Below are positions 33,003 to 44,525 of a DNA stretch of 64,000 nucleotides, in pieces. Each line of letters begins with the position of its first letter. Position 1 is the stretch's first letter. The notes beneath the pieces were generated by a model, which was not told the DNA's origin, searched no databases, and saw nothing but the letters and a program-made list of their open reading frames with translations. The DNA lies in contig OY783216.1 of the NCBI GenBank assembly GCA_963678705.1, positions 12,648,001-12,712,000 on the forward strand. The letters are read 5' to 3'. Source of the DNA: Panorpa germanica. Its lineage: Eukaryota > Arthropoda > Insecta > Mecoptera > Panorpidae. Made by a program: the position numbers and the translations under genes.

Positions 33003-33007
33003 GGTAT
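33003..33007. repeat. right target duplication (GGTAT) of nested block
   Basis: Partner of 15060-15064. LINE B resumes immediately to the right with codons for ...NIINKNNT. Confidence 0.85.
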
Positions 33008-35900
33008 TATTCTTATTTATTATATTGAAATACATCTCCTTAATTTTGCATGTCAAAATATTATTATTTGATTTGTTATCATTTGAATTTAAATTTTTTA
33101 AAACACTTAAAGAATCCGTTATTATTATAATTTTATTATTGTTGATATTTTCAATAATTTCCAATGGCTCTAATAATGCTAAATTTTCTCCAGTATAAGA
33201 GCCAACTTTGTTATTTAATTTAAATTTACAATATCCTAAATTTATTTGTTCATATATAGCAAATCCTGCTTTATTTCTTTCTAAATCAATGGATGCATCT
33301 GTATATATTATTTTTGTAAAATTAGTATTAAATTGATGCATTAGATTTAATTTTTTTTTTATTATTTATCGCATTATTAAATGATTTTGACATTAATTTT
33401 GTGTTAATTTATATATTCATAGGTTTAATTAAGGATTCAAAAGGAATAGAGTATATAAGAGATTTGGAATATCTTTGTATATTTATATCCTTCAATTTCA
33501 TGTAACTATTTACTAAAATAGGTTTATTCTTTTTGTTTCAGTAAAAAGAGTTTTGAATATATGTAGATAATAACTTAATTTTATCAATAATTTGGAATTT
33601 CGATAATGATTCACATTTAACATAAAATTTATCACTAAGGAGTTGGTTTCTAAATTGTAATGGAGCTATATTAGATTTAGGTTGAAGTATATTAGTTGGA
33701 TTTGAAGTCATGCAACCTAAAGCGATTCTTATGTTTCTGTATTGTATTCTATCCAATTTTAATAATCTTGATTTAGAAGCTGTACTAATTAATATACTTG
33801 AATAGTCTAAATGTGAACTTATAATTGCTTGATAAATTTGTAGTTAAGAAATAGGATGAGCTCCCCATTTACTTCCTGCTAGACTTCTTAAAGCATTTAT
33901 TCCTCTGTTGCATTTAACTATAATTTTATCAATTTTAAAGCTCTAAGTAGATTTTCAGTCAAACCAAATACCTAAAAATTTTGCTCTATTTAATATAATA
34001 ATATTTTTGTTATTATGTATTATCCTCGGACTTGATTTACTTTTGTGTCTAGTAAAAATGACAGCTTTAGATTTTTCTACTGAGATTTCTAATTCAATTT
34101 TGTCTAATATATCTCTTAATTTGCATAATTTCTTGTTAATTCTCTTCCTTAAACATTCTATGGATGGGATAATACTATATAAAACAATATCTGCAAATTG
34201 TAAAATAAATGAGTTGTCGTCTTTTAATTTAGAAATGTCTTTTGAATATATTGTGTATAAAAGTGGACTAAGAATAGATCCTTGCCTTTATTGCAGGTAA
34301 ATGGTCTTATTAAATTTTCTTCATTTCTTATATAAATGAATTTTAATTCTAAATATGACATTAACCAATTTGTAATTTTGCTGGTTATTCCAATTTCTCC
34401 TAATTTCAGTTGTAGGTTAGGATATGTAACTGCATCATAAGCTCCCTTAATATCTAAGAACAGAGCTATCATGTTTTTATTAGAGCTGTACGTTTTTTGA
34501 ATGTCCAGATTAAATATATTTAAACTGTCATGCACACTTCGATTTTTTCTAAATCCAAATTGCAAATCTGGTAATTTATTGTTATGTTCTAAATACCATT
34601 CTTATCTGTTTTTCATAATATTTTCCATTGTTTTGGCTACGCATGATATTAAAGTATTCGTCGATATGATGAGGCTACTTCAGGGTTCTTTCCAGATTTT
34701 AAAATAGGGACAATAATATGATTTTTCCAATCGCAAGGAATTATTCTGGTATCGAATATATTATTAAAATTGTTAATTAGGACAATTTTGGCGCTTTTAG
34801 GTAAATTTTGGATCATTTTACATGAGATTCGGTCAATACCATTACTTGTTTTCTGGTAATGATTTAAACTGTAATTTAATTCTTCTAACTCTATAGATTT
34901 ATCTAAAAATTCTACTACTTTAAAATTTTGAATATACGGCCTTGTAATGATATTGTAATTACAACAATCATTTCTAGCAAACTCTTCAATCCAACCAATA
35001 TTCATAGTTCTGGTGCACTGATTCATTTTCGGTCTTGATAATTTATGAACTACTCTCCATATTAATTTAGCTGTAGTTTTTGGCTTAATATTTTCACAAA
35101 ATTTCTTGTATTCCTCCTTCCTTCTTATCCTAAAATATTTTTGTGTGTTTGCTTGTTCCTTTTTAAAATTTAAATAATTTTCCATATTAGAATTTCTATT
35201 AAATTTAGTTAAAGCTAATCTTGTTTTAGCAACCATTTTATTACAATTGCTGTACAATTGCATAGCGGTTTTTCATGTTTTGGATCCTTATTATAAATTT
35301 TAGTGCATGGAATGCTTTCCTCCGCCGACTCATTTATGGTACTAATTAAATGCTCATAGCTGATATATAAATTTGAACCATTATCAAGTTTATTTGACGT
35401 AATATTTTGATATTCGTTCTAGTCAGCTTTTTAAAATTTCTTCTAGTGATATAACTCTATGTTCTATCTCTGTCAACATTATTTAAATTTGTTAATTTAA
35501 AAAGTATGGGATAATGATCAATTCCCATGCTGTCATTTAATACTTTCCAGTCTATTAACATGTGCATTATCCTAGGAGTAATAAGGGTTAAATCCAAGAT
35601 ACTATCTCTTTTATAAGGATGGTAGACTCTTGTCGAACAATCATTGTTAGCTATATGAAGAAGTTCTTTATCAATAAATTTATTCAATTCTTGTCCTTTT
35701 TTTTTTTTTTTTTTTTATATTTAACGTCGGCCTATTTCCGATGCTGAGTCCTATCACCGACGACTAATTTATTTAGTTATTTATTATATTCCATGATGGA
35801 TGAATTGAATTAAAATCTCTTGTTAGTATTACTGGTAATTTAATTTGTCTATACATTTGTTTCCATTTTAAACTGTCAATTTTGTGTCCTGGAGGAACGT
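33008..35900 (-). pseudogene. LINE B ORF2 (endonuclease, RT, RNase H), broken
   Basis: Pieces on the minus strand, in order: VPPGHKIDSLKWKQMYRQIK and DFNSIHPSWN (endonuclease, 35800-35900), DSILDLTLITPRIMH and DHYPILFKL (35457-35687), the RT N-terminal region with LSRPKMNQ, TSNGIDRISCKMIQNLPKSA and CDWKNHIIVPILKSGKNPE (35263-34649), MQFGFRKNRSVHDSLNIFNL and LFLDIKGAYDAVTYPNLQLK (34565-34224), a late RT piece (33756-33538), and the RNase H start TKIIYTDASIDLERNKAGFA with IITDSLSVLKNL (33341-33008). The conserved PQGS and YADD blocks fall in the degraded stretch 33760-34280. It is a sister of LINE A ORF2. Multiple frameshifts make it inactive. Confidence 0.8.
35693..35790 (-). mobile_element. 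short polyadenylated retroposon in LINE B endonuclease
   Basis: Minus strand: a segment with GTCGTCGGTGATAGGACTC and CATCGGAAATAGGCCGACG ends in an A tract of about 18-20 bases and separates the endonuclease codons for HPSWN from those for QELNKFIDKELL. It looks like the 3' end of another LINE or a SINE inserted by target-primed reverse transcription. I could not delimit a target duplication. Confidence 0.6.
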
Positions 35901-35912
35901 ATATTGATGTTA

Positions 35913-35916
<4 letters not shown>

Positions 35917-35987
<71 letters not shown>
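35917..35987. repeat. (TA)n microsatellite
   Basis: Nearly pure TA dinucleotide repeat of about 70 bp, between the truncated LINE B and the Gypsy LTR. Similar tracts border element edges at 46752-46766, 52976-53040, 59887-59953 and 61339-61396. Confidence 0.95.
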
Positions 35988-35993
<6 letters not shown>

Positions 35994-36690
35994 AAGTACG
36001 GACAATATCGTACTCATCTTTTTATTTTTAATATAAATGTTATAAATATACAAGAATTGTATTATGTTACCTTCAATTTTAGTATTGAAAGTGTAACAAA
36101 TTATTATTTAAATTAAGCGTTTTAAATCTTGGCGTTGGTCTGTGGGACATTTTTGTATTATTTCAGTCTTGGGCAACACTAAATTGGTGTATATAATCTG
36201 TAATGAGAGCCAGAACGTCAGTTGTACTAGAAACTCAGCAGCAGTAGCAAGTCACTCAGCAGGCTCAGAATTAGAGTCAGTGTTCAATGGTTTATCATAT
36301 TTGTTGAACACGTTTTTCTATTAATTAAATATTGTACAAGAATTGATATATTTAGTTAAATATTTAGCATCCTTTTTAATTAAGTGAAATAATTATTTTA
36401 ATAAAAAGTGTTTAATTAATAGTATAAAAGATATTAATTCTTCAACGTGGAATGTTGAGAGAAAGACTCACTTTTGCCGCTCAAAGAAGTCTCTATTTCA
36501 ACATTACTCTTCGGACAAGAAATCTATTAAACCAACTTAAAAGAACAAATCTAATCTGGTGGATATCGTCTACGGAAAAATCTATATTCAGAAGCTAGCA
36601 ACCCCGTGGGATGTTATAGGCTGAAGGAATCTCCCCATCGAATCTCCATCTTTACATTTTTACATCTGACAAGAAAATCTTTTCACAACA
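35988..36690 (+). repeat. left LTR of Gypsy element
   Basis: Starts TGTTGTAAGTACGGACAATA and ends CTTTTCACAACA. Homologous to 45987-46711 over nearly its whole length. It lacks a stretch of about 45 bp present in the right LTR (around 46388-46433, containing TAAGTAACTAGATG). Confidence 0.85.
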
Positions 36691-36711
36691 AATGGTGTCA
36701 GGTGTGGGGTC
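36691..36711 (+). promoter_or_regulatory. primer-binding site, left
   Basis: AATGGTGTCAGGTGTGGGGT directly follows the left LTR. The TGGTGTCAGG part is complementary to a tRNA 3' end ending ...CCA, as expected for LTR-element priming. I cannot name the tRNA with certainty. Confidence 0.65.
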
Positions 36712-37009
36712 TTAAAAAGATATTTTTACACATAATATCCATAAGGTACGCCCAAAATTTTTTTCTGAGTATCTTTTACCTTGATGCGAGCCAAGTAAAG
36801 TGAATCCGAGTTTACATCGAGTCTTCTTGGTGAGCGCACGTATTTACAATAAACAAAACAATAAAATAAATAGTGATCTTTTTTTTTGCAAATTATAATA
36901 TTTTTTTTCGTGATTTATTTTTATTTAAATTATAATTTATATTATTATTAAGTGTTATTAATAAGAAGTGAAGTAACTTCTATTTAATTATCACTGGTTA
37001 ATTAACAAT

Positions 37010-38437
37010 ATGGATATGGAGGTTGAACCTCCCGATAAAAATCCAAACAATAAAAACAACTCTGTGACTAACAAATCATTTCCTACAGATAAAACATCCA
37101 GTGATATAACAAAAAACTTAAATAACAATAGTGACAATGTTAAAAAAATATTTAATAATTTATACAACACAGAAACAAAATATGACTCGTATAAAGTAAT
37201 GATAGTTAAAAATAATAGTGATGGAAATACATTTTTTAGTTCTCTTAAATTAGCAGAAATAATTTGTAAAATTAGCAATAAATCTAATATAATAGAAATT
37301 AAAAAAGTGGGAAGAAATAGAGTAATCGTTCAATGTGCTAATGCAATACTAGCTAACGAAATTACTAAATCAACATTGCTGAAAAACAATGGGTATGAAG
37401 CGTTTATCCCATTTTACTGGTGCACAAAAGTAGCTATTATAAAAGGTGTTGATATTGAATATTCGGAAGATACAATTTTAAATAATATAGAGTGTCCACC
37501 TTTTAAAGTAACGAGAGTGCAAAGGTTAAATCGAAAACTAAGAGTTGACGGAGCTATAAAATATGAACCCAGTACAACAGTGAAATTATTCTTTGAAGGA
37601 CTTGCTATTCCTGCTTATGTTTACATGTGGAGAGTGAGACGAGCATTTGAACCATTTGTACAACAGACGATACAATGTTGTAATTGTTTTAAATTTGGAC
37701 ATGCAGCCACAAAATGTAGAGCAAAAGTAGCAAAATGTAAATTCTGCGGAAGTGAAGATCATTTACGTACTGCATGCACATCTCCTAATCCGACATGCAT
37801 AAATTGTAAACTTAACCACGAGGCTACAGACAATGAATGTCCTGAAAAAAAAAGACAAATCAAGATAAAAGATCTCATGGCCCAACACAATCTCAGTTTC
37901 TATGAATCAAAATTAGAATTAACAGACAAAAATACAGACTATTTATACTCAGTAAGAACTCAAAACTCTTTTGAAGCTCTAAACTACAATGAGACTTTTC
38001 CCAATATCACTAATAAATACAATAGTATCAACATAATTCCAACATACAAACCAAACCCTTTAACCAGAAGAACCAATACCAGAGTGAATAAATCAAATAC
38101 AGGTAACTCATTACAAAGATCTTACAGTCAACCACAACCTACGACATCCACTAAAGAACCATTTCCAAAAAGAAGAAGAGAAGAAAAGAAACCTAACAAT
38201 GAAGAAAGTGACACATTCCTTAAGAAAACTAATCAAGAAAAAAACAGAAAGCAAATCAACCAAGAGAAACCTGATATTACAATGGAAAATTATGATAATG
38301 ATACCTGCTATAAATCAATATATAATAAAAATAATGATGACAAAATTAAAGATACAAACAAAGACCCTAATATTACATCCCAATCTCTTAGAAGCTACAA
38401 GAAACAAATATCTAGTGTACAATGGCCAAACTCGTAA
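37010..38437 (+). CDS. LINE A ORF1, Gag-like RNA-binding protein
   Basis: 475 residues from an ATG preceded by AACAAT. The N-terminal 60 residues are Asn/Lys/Ser-rich and probably disordered. A central domain (about 60-210; MIVKNNSDGNTFFSSLKLAE, EIKKVGRNRVIVQCANAILA) has the alternating pattern of an RRM-like fold seen in LINE Gag proteins. Three Cys-His knuckles follow at about 222-275: CCNCFKFGHAATKC, CKFCGSEDHLRTAC and CINCKLNHEATDNEC. The C-terminal 200 residues are low-complexity and basic. In I-group LINEs ORF1 coats the RNA and shuttles it to DNA. The frame is fully open and ends about 200 bp before ORF2. Confidence 0.88.
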   Translation: MDMEVEPPDKNPNNKNNSVTNKSFPTDKTSSDITKNLNNNSDNVKKIFNNLYNTETKYDSYKVMIVKNNSDGNTFFSSLKLAEIICKISNKSNIIEIKKVGRNRVIVQCANAILANEITKSTLLKNNGYEAFIPFYWCTKVAIIKGVDIEYSEDTILNNIECPPFKVTRVQRLNRKLRVDGAIKYEPSTTVKLFFEGLAIPAYVYMWRVRRAFEPFVQQTIQCCNCFKFGHAATKCRAKVAKCKFCGSEDHLRTACTSPNPTCINCKLNHEATDNECPEKKRQIKIKDLMAQHNLSFYESKLELTDKNTDYLYSVRTQNSFEALNYNETFPNITNKYNSINIIPTYKPNPLTRRTNTRVNKSNTGNSLQRSYSQPQPTTSTKEPFPKRRREEKKPNNEESDTFLKKTNQEKNRKQINQEKPDITMENYDNDTCYKSIYNKNNDDKIKDTNKDPNITSQSLRSYKKQISSVQWPNS

Positions 38438-38634
38438 GAAAACATCAATATATAAATTAAGTTTATTTTTTAATAAAAACTCTATTCACATCACTAAACC
38501 AAATCGGTTAATAAATTGACTAAAATATTAAATCAACAACAATTATATAAACATAAAGAAAAAATAAAATATATAAATAAATCGAAAAACAAGACATCAG
38601 ATATAAAAATTAATCATTAATTAAAACAGTTAAA

Positions 38635-41600
38635 ATGATAAATTTTATTCAATGGAATTGCAGAGGAGTCAGATATATTAAAGAGGAACTACAACATATG
38701 TTACAGAAGCATAACATACATATATGCATACTATCAGAAACGTTTTTAACAAAAAATCTCAATTTCAACATCAAAGGTTATTTTATTGAAAGAGAAGATA
38801 GGATACAGAATACAAACTATAATCCCCACGAGGGTGTTGCAATCTTGATTCATAAATCTATAAAATATAAACGAGTAATGCTAAATAACCCATTTAATTC
38901 GGTCGAAATAGCTGGAATAATTTTAACACATAACGAAACTGATGTAATATTTTTTTTATCAATCTATGCTAAACCGAGTCATAAACTATCTAATTCTAAT
39001 TGGTCACAGATAAAACAACAAATAGATGTTCCTGTTATACTTGCTGGAGATTTTAACGCGACTAATCTTGCTTGGGATATAAATTGTCCAGGTAGTCAGT
39101 ATGAAGGTAACGAATTGTTAGATTTCATAGAAAACGAAAATCTAAATATTATCAACGAGGATAAACCAACTAGAGTAAGCAATCTCAGTACAAGGGACAG
39201 TATATTGGATCTCACATTGGTATCAATGACGTTAACACAACAAATTACTTCGTGGCAAGTTCTTGCAGATAGCTTAGGTAGTGATCACTACCCAATTTTT
39301 TTCTGTTTGAATGACTATAATAAAGACCGTTACCGTACATCTGAATATTTAACGAGGAGAAATTTCCGAAAAGCAGATTGGGAGAAATATAGCCTTGAAA
39401 TAGAAAGCAGAATTTCAAACCTTAGCACAAATGGAATCACAAGTAATCCCCAAGATGTTGAAAACAAATACAACCAATTTAGAGATGTTATTAATAATTC
39501 GGCAGACATACATATCCCATCTACCAGATTGTATAATATAACTCCTAATAAAATAAAACCGTCTTGGTGGGACACAGAGTGCAATAAAATGATAGCTCAA
39601 AGAAAATTAGCACTAACTATTTTTAATAAAAACATGACAATGGCGAATTATTTAAATTATAAAAAACATCAAGCTAAAACCAGACGATATTTTAGAGCCA
39701 GAAAAAAAATAGAATGGCAAAATTTCTGCGAGAATTTAAACCCAAACACAACAACCAACATTGTCTGGAATAATATAAGAAAAATTAACAATAAAAGCTA
39801 TAGTACTAAAAGGATAAGTGATAATGAAAATTTAATAGAAGAATTCATTAAAAAAAAATTTCCACAGAACAACAATTTAAATATTACTACCACCATCATC
39901 GTAAAAGATAATTTTCTAGATAATAACATAAATAAAAATGAAGTAAAATTCGCGTTAAATCATAATAAAAACAGTAGCACAGGATTTGATAGAATAAATT
40001 ACAAAATGATACAAAACTTACCTGACAATGCAATAAATCATCTTACACAAATATATAATCAGTCATTAAACACTGCTGATATACCATTAGACTGGAAAAA
40101 ACATATCGTTGTTCCTATATTAAAAACAGGAAAAGATCCAAACAAAGAAGAATCATTCAGACCAATTACTTTACTATCATGTATGGGCAAAACTATGGAA
40201 TCCATCATCAAAAACAGACTGGAGTGGTATCTCGAACATAATAAAAGATTACCTGAGTTACAATTTGCGTTTAGAAAAACAAGAAGTACACAGCATAACT
40301 TAAACATATTGAATATCGATATTCAAAGAACATACAGTAAAAATCATTATATGATAGCTGCTTTCATTGACATTGAAGCTGCTTATGACAATGTTAATCT
40401 AAAAATATTAAAAGAAAAAGTAGAAAACATAGGTATATCTTCCAAAATATCCAACTGGATTATAAACTACTTCCAAAATAGAGAAATAACAGTTAGATAC
40501 AATAATAAGTTAACTGGTCCTATACTATGTAATCACGGAATTCCACAAGGCTCAATATTATCTCCCTTATTATTCAACATATACACAGAAAAGTTAACAA
40601 CATTATCAGATAACAACACAACAGTACTGATGTATGCAGATGACATGGTTATTTATAGTATGGGCCATACACAAGATATAGCTCAAAACAGATTACAATC
40701 GAAATTAAGAAAACTAGATATTTTACTAAAGGAAATCAAATTAAATATATCGTCAGAAAAAAGTAAAATAGTTATATTTACAAGGCATAGAATAAACTGC
40801 AGTCCAAAAATAACCATCAGAAATAAAAATATAACTGTTAGTTCAAATACCAAATTTCTGGGTTTATTCTTTGATACGAAAAGCACTTGGGCAAAAGAAA
40901 TTGCACATATTATTAACAAATGTCAAAAAGGCTTAAATTTGATGCGATGTATAGCAGGATACAAATGGAGCGCACACCCAACAACCTTAATAAAAATATA
41001 TAAAGCTATTGTTAGACCGCATATTGACTATTCTAGTACTATGATCTGCACCGCAAATAACTCAAGATTAAAAAAAATTGAAATTATACAAAACAAATGT
41101 TTAAGAATAATATTAGGTGCAAGGTGCATATTGAGTCGTTGAAATTATACAAAACAAATGTTTAAGAATAATATTAGGTGCAATGGTTTCAACACCAATC
41201 CAAATCCTCAACTATCAAACTAATATTCCTCCGGTAAATATCAGAATACAACAAATATCAGACAGTTTCTTTTGTAAAAACAGACATAACTCATGTAACC
41301 CCTTAAATACAAGATTATCTAAACTATATGTTCTTTATAATAAACCATATTGGACAACTCATAAAAAACCGGCACTTTTAACTAGTTTTGATAGATATAA
41401 TAACTTGAACTTAGAGGTACACAACATTATACCTTTTTTCAAATTTCCATTAGAAATAAGCATGACAACAATACATACAGAAATAAATTTGTTCAAGAAG
41501 AATGACAGTAAGGAAATAACTTATCAAAAATATATGGAATATATAACAAAAGATGATATAAACTGGAGTATATGGTTTACCGATGGTTCATTCGAAAAAA

Positions 41601-42424
41601 ACTCTAAAACTGGAGGAATTGGCATTTTCAATTATAATACAGATCAACAGTACAAATACAAACTTAACAACATCACAAATTCTTATAATACAGAAATAAC
41701 AGCAATTATGAAATTACTAGAAATAATACAAAAAACTGACAATAAAAATATATTAATCTTCACTGATTCTCGTAGTGTTTGTGTATCTTTAAATAACAAT
41801 AAATCTAAAAACAATAATAATAACAAAATATGTTCAATTAAAGAATATCTTTTAAAAATGGAAAAAAATGATATCAATGTTAAACTTATTTGGATTCCTG
41901 GACATGTAGGCATAAAAGGAAACGAAATGGCTGACAAACTGGCCAAAGAAGCTTGTGTAGATGGGGAAATAATCGAAATAAATTGGTCAATAAATGATTC
42001 CAAAAAAATAATTAAAGAAAATTGTATGGCAGAATGGCAGAATATATATAATGAGAAAAGTCAAAGTACTGGAAAAATTTTTTTTGCAGCGAATCAAAAA
42101 ATTCCAACAACCACATGGTTTAATAAAAACCATTCACGAAGATATATTTCAACAAATTGTCGAATGAAATCTGGGCATTCTAGATGTCCAGCTCATCTAT
42201 ACAAAATAAATATAAAAGACACACCAAATTGTAGATGTGGAGAAGAAGGTTCTTTGGACCATATAATTCTAGGGTGTCATCTTTTAGCATCAAAAATTGA
42301 TAGACTTTTAAATGATTTATGTAATATAGCACAGTTCCCAGTTAATATGTCCTGTTTAATGACAAGTGAAGCAACGGCGGAAATAGTAACAAACTTTGTG
42401 ATAGAAAATAATATAGAAGTGTAA
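38635..42424 (+). pseudogene. LINE A ORF2: endonuclease-RT-RNase H, frameshifted
   Basis: Opens at ATG 38635. Endonuclease, residues 1-225, with FIQWNCRGVR, ILSETFL, AGDFNATNLAWD, STRDSILDLTL and GSDHYPIFF all present. RT: FIDIEAAYD (about 577), GIPQGSILSPLLFNIY (about 635) and YADD (about 667). The frame runs to 41142 (835 residues), where a 61-bp partial tandem duplication (block at 41078-41122 repeated from 41139) shifts the frame. The rest continues in another frame to 42424: RNase H with IWFTDGS, NTEITAI, IFTDSRS and NEMADKLAKEA (the four acidic residues are present), then the Cys-His cluster CRCGEEGSLDHIILGC. The ATG at 41183 is internal, not a start. Apart from the duplication the coding capacity looks complete, so this is a young copy. 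Confidence 0.88.
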
Positions 42425-42615
42425 TTTAAGTAAGAATATTTTATTTAGTATGTATTTAATTTTAAGTTTAATTTTTTAAAAAAGAATCAATTTGTTTGTA
42501 TTTATTAGAATAATTATAATTTATATGTAAATTTTTATATAATTTTACAAATAAAACCAATGGCAAGAAGGCTGAATAAGCCAAAGCCTAAATTAAAAAA
42601 AAAAAAAGTGAATCC

Positions 42616-43349
42616 ACTACACCGATGAATTATATTCAAGAAAATTGCTAAAAAGTACGAGCTAGATCAACATATCATCATTATTTTTCATTATTTTCTA
42701 CAAGTATCAATGGATCGCAAATCTACAGTCTGTTGAACCTGGAAAAAAACAGAAATCTTTTGTTTCTGCAATTGGATGGATGTTCTAGAAGCCTTGAATA
42801 ATTCGAAATCGATGCTAGTCGTTTGCAAGGTCATGCACACAGCTGTGAATAGATGCTAAACAATGATAAGAAATTCTTTTAAGTATAATAGAACAATATC
42901 AATTTTTTTTGTAACATAATTATTATTGTAAATTAATAATTATTTTTTTTTTATATATAGCAGCATTGTTAATGAAGCTATTGAATTTATTGTTTTAGTA
43001 TTATATTCAATAATTTCGAATATTTACTATAATTTAAATATTTTTTATATCTACTTTAATTGTTTTTACAATTATACTAATTTAATGTTTAATATTTTTA
43101 GATCCATATTTCTGAACGAAATGGAATTTTGAAAAGGGAAGCAAGAAGCTGATACAGTATTAGATAGCGGTCTGTTAAATCAGAGAAACACTTTCCCTGT
43201 TACAACTGCAACTGAGGCTCATCGGAAATTTACTGTGAGTTGTCTGTTTTTGCTAACAATTTTCTTTATCAGAATCCTATATTCGGAGAGTCGTTTATTG
43301 GTACAAATAATCTTTAGTCTGTATGTTATATTAGCTTTAATTAAGTACA
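42616..43349 (+). other. Gypsy element leader, right of LINE A
   Basis: Non-coding sequence between the LINE A insertion and the Gag start. AT-rich, with no gene. It continues the leader that begins at 36712. Confidence 0.7.
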
Positions 43350-44525
43350 ATGGCACCGAACGTTCATTCGTTAACTTTAGTTGAAAATACAATCAATCTA
43401 ATTAATGAATTTTCCAAAAATTTAAAAGAACAATCAACGTCTTTGACGATAGTTGAATTAAAAATTAAAAATTTAGACAAGGCTTGGACTAAGTATAATG
43501 GAATCGTAGAAACATTACTTTTAACCCTAAAAAATGAGGAAGCTTCTGCTATAGTTAATAAATCTATGGAAGTGGAAAGTATTTACGATGAGACCTTAAT
43601 TTCTTTGTTGAATTATAGACAAACCTTTGAGGATAATATACCTATTGTCGATGATTCAAAAAGTATTGATTCAATTAGAAACTTGAATTTGAGTCCAATA
43701 CAATTAACAGTTTTTGACGGAGAATATATTAATTGGCAAAGTTTTATGGAACTATTTACAAATCTAATTCGTAACAATTGCAAGTTATCAAATATTGAAA
43801 AAATGCATTATTTAAAATTAAACTTGACGGGAGAGCCGCTCAAGCTTATTAAAAATTATCCGTTAACCAACGATAATTATGAAATTGTTTGGAACATTCT
43901 TTGTTAACGATATGACAATACAGTAGCACTTATCGAAACTTGTTTAGACAGTCTAATAAACTATAGTAATATACGTTTAGAATCGGAGAACAATATTAAA
44001 AAATTTCTTGATGAAATAAATGAATCGGTTAGAGCCTTAACTGAATTAGGAATCTACTCTAATCATTCAGATTTTATTTTAATTCATATTTTAAAAAAAT
44101 AAGTTAGACTTTAACTCACTTAGGGAATGGAAAAACAGAAATTCATCTGAATTACCAACCCTTAATGAATTTACTGATTTTCTTGAAAGACGGTGGCGCA
44201 CTTTAGAAAGAAGAAGACATGTTAGAATTAAAACACATCCAAGTCATTTTTCTAGTAGTAAACCAGTCTCAAGTAAACAATTCTCTAACAAAATTTTAAC
44301 TAAAACTAAAACTTTATTTTGTAATCATTGTAAGAAAAATAGACATATTGAAAAATATTGTTTCATAAAGAAGGAAAATGTGGACACGGTAAATCCTGTC
44401 GCGCAGATTAATACTTGTAGGGAACCTACAGTATTATCAAAAACTTCTATTTATTGTAAAAGATAAGGACATTTTAAATCTGATTGTTCCCAAGTATCTC
44501 TTACTAAAAAAGAAGCCAAAGAATA
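43350..44525 (+). pseudogene. Gypsy element Gag, DUF1759-like
   Basis: Initiator ATG at 43350 (ACAATGGCACC context). The first frame (185 residues) contains LTVFDGEYINWQSFMELFTN and LSNIEKMHYLKLNLTGEPLK, which matches the DUF1759 signature typical of BEL/Pao Gag. After TAA at 43904-43906 the frame continues RYDNTVALIETCLDSL; further stops occur near 44100 and 44465. Later landmarks are ELPTLNEFTDFLERRWRTLE, a knuckle CNHCKKNRHIEKYC and a damaged second one (CKR-stop-GHFKSDC). The Gag type and the RT type that follows belong to families usually kept apart (see findings). Inactive. Confidence 0.78.

Larger units (their letters stand above)
33008..35916 (-). mobile_element. LINE B (I-group), 5' part, right of the nested array
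   Basis: Continuation of the LINE split at 15064. On the minus strand from about 35900 it gives endonuclease, RT and the first half of RNase H, in several frames. It is 5'-truncated at the (TA)n tract 35917-35987, beyond which the Gypsy LTR begins. A small polyadenylated insertion interrupts the endonuclease (35693-35790). The sister copy at 53.0-54.6 kb allows detailed comparison of the 3' half. Confidence 0.82.
36808..42604 (+). mobile_element. LINE A: complete I-group LINE with target duplication
   Basis: AAAGTGAATCC occurs at 36797-36807 and again at 42605-42615, bracketing a 5.8-kb element inserted in the leader of the Gypsy element. The A's adjoin the 3' A-run, so the unambiguous duplication is at least GTGAATCC. 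The element has a 5' UTR of 200 bp, ORF1 (37010-38437), ORF2 (38635-42424) and a short 3' UTR ending in an A tract of about 13. The presence of EN, RT and RNase H with a Cys-His C-terminus puts it in the I group (I/Nimb-like; inference). Only one obvious lesion is seen, a 61-bp duplication in ORF2. Confidence 0.88.

Noticed and set aside
35904-36116. Protein with a long YIYIYI repeat (also at 61335-61553)
   Set aside because: Translation of a TA microsatellite.
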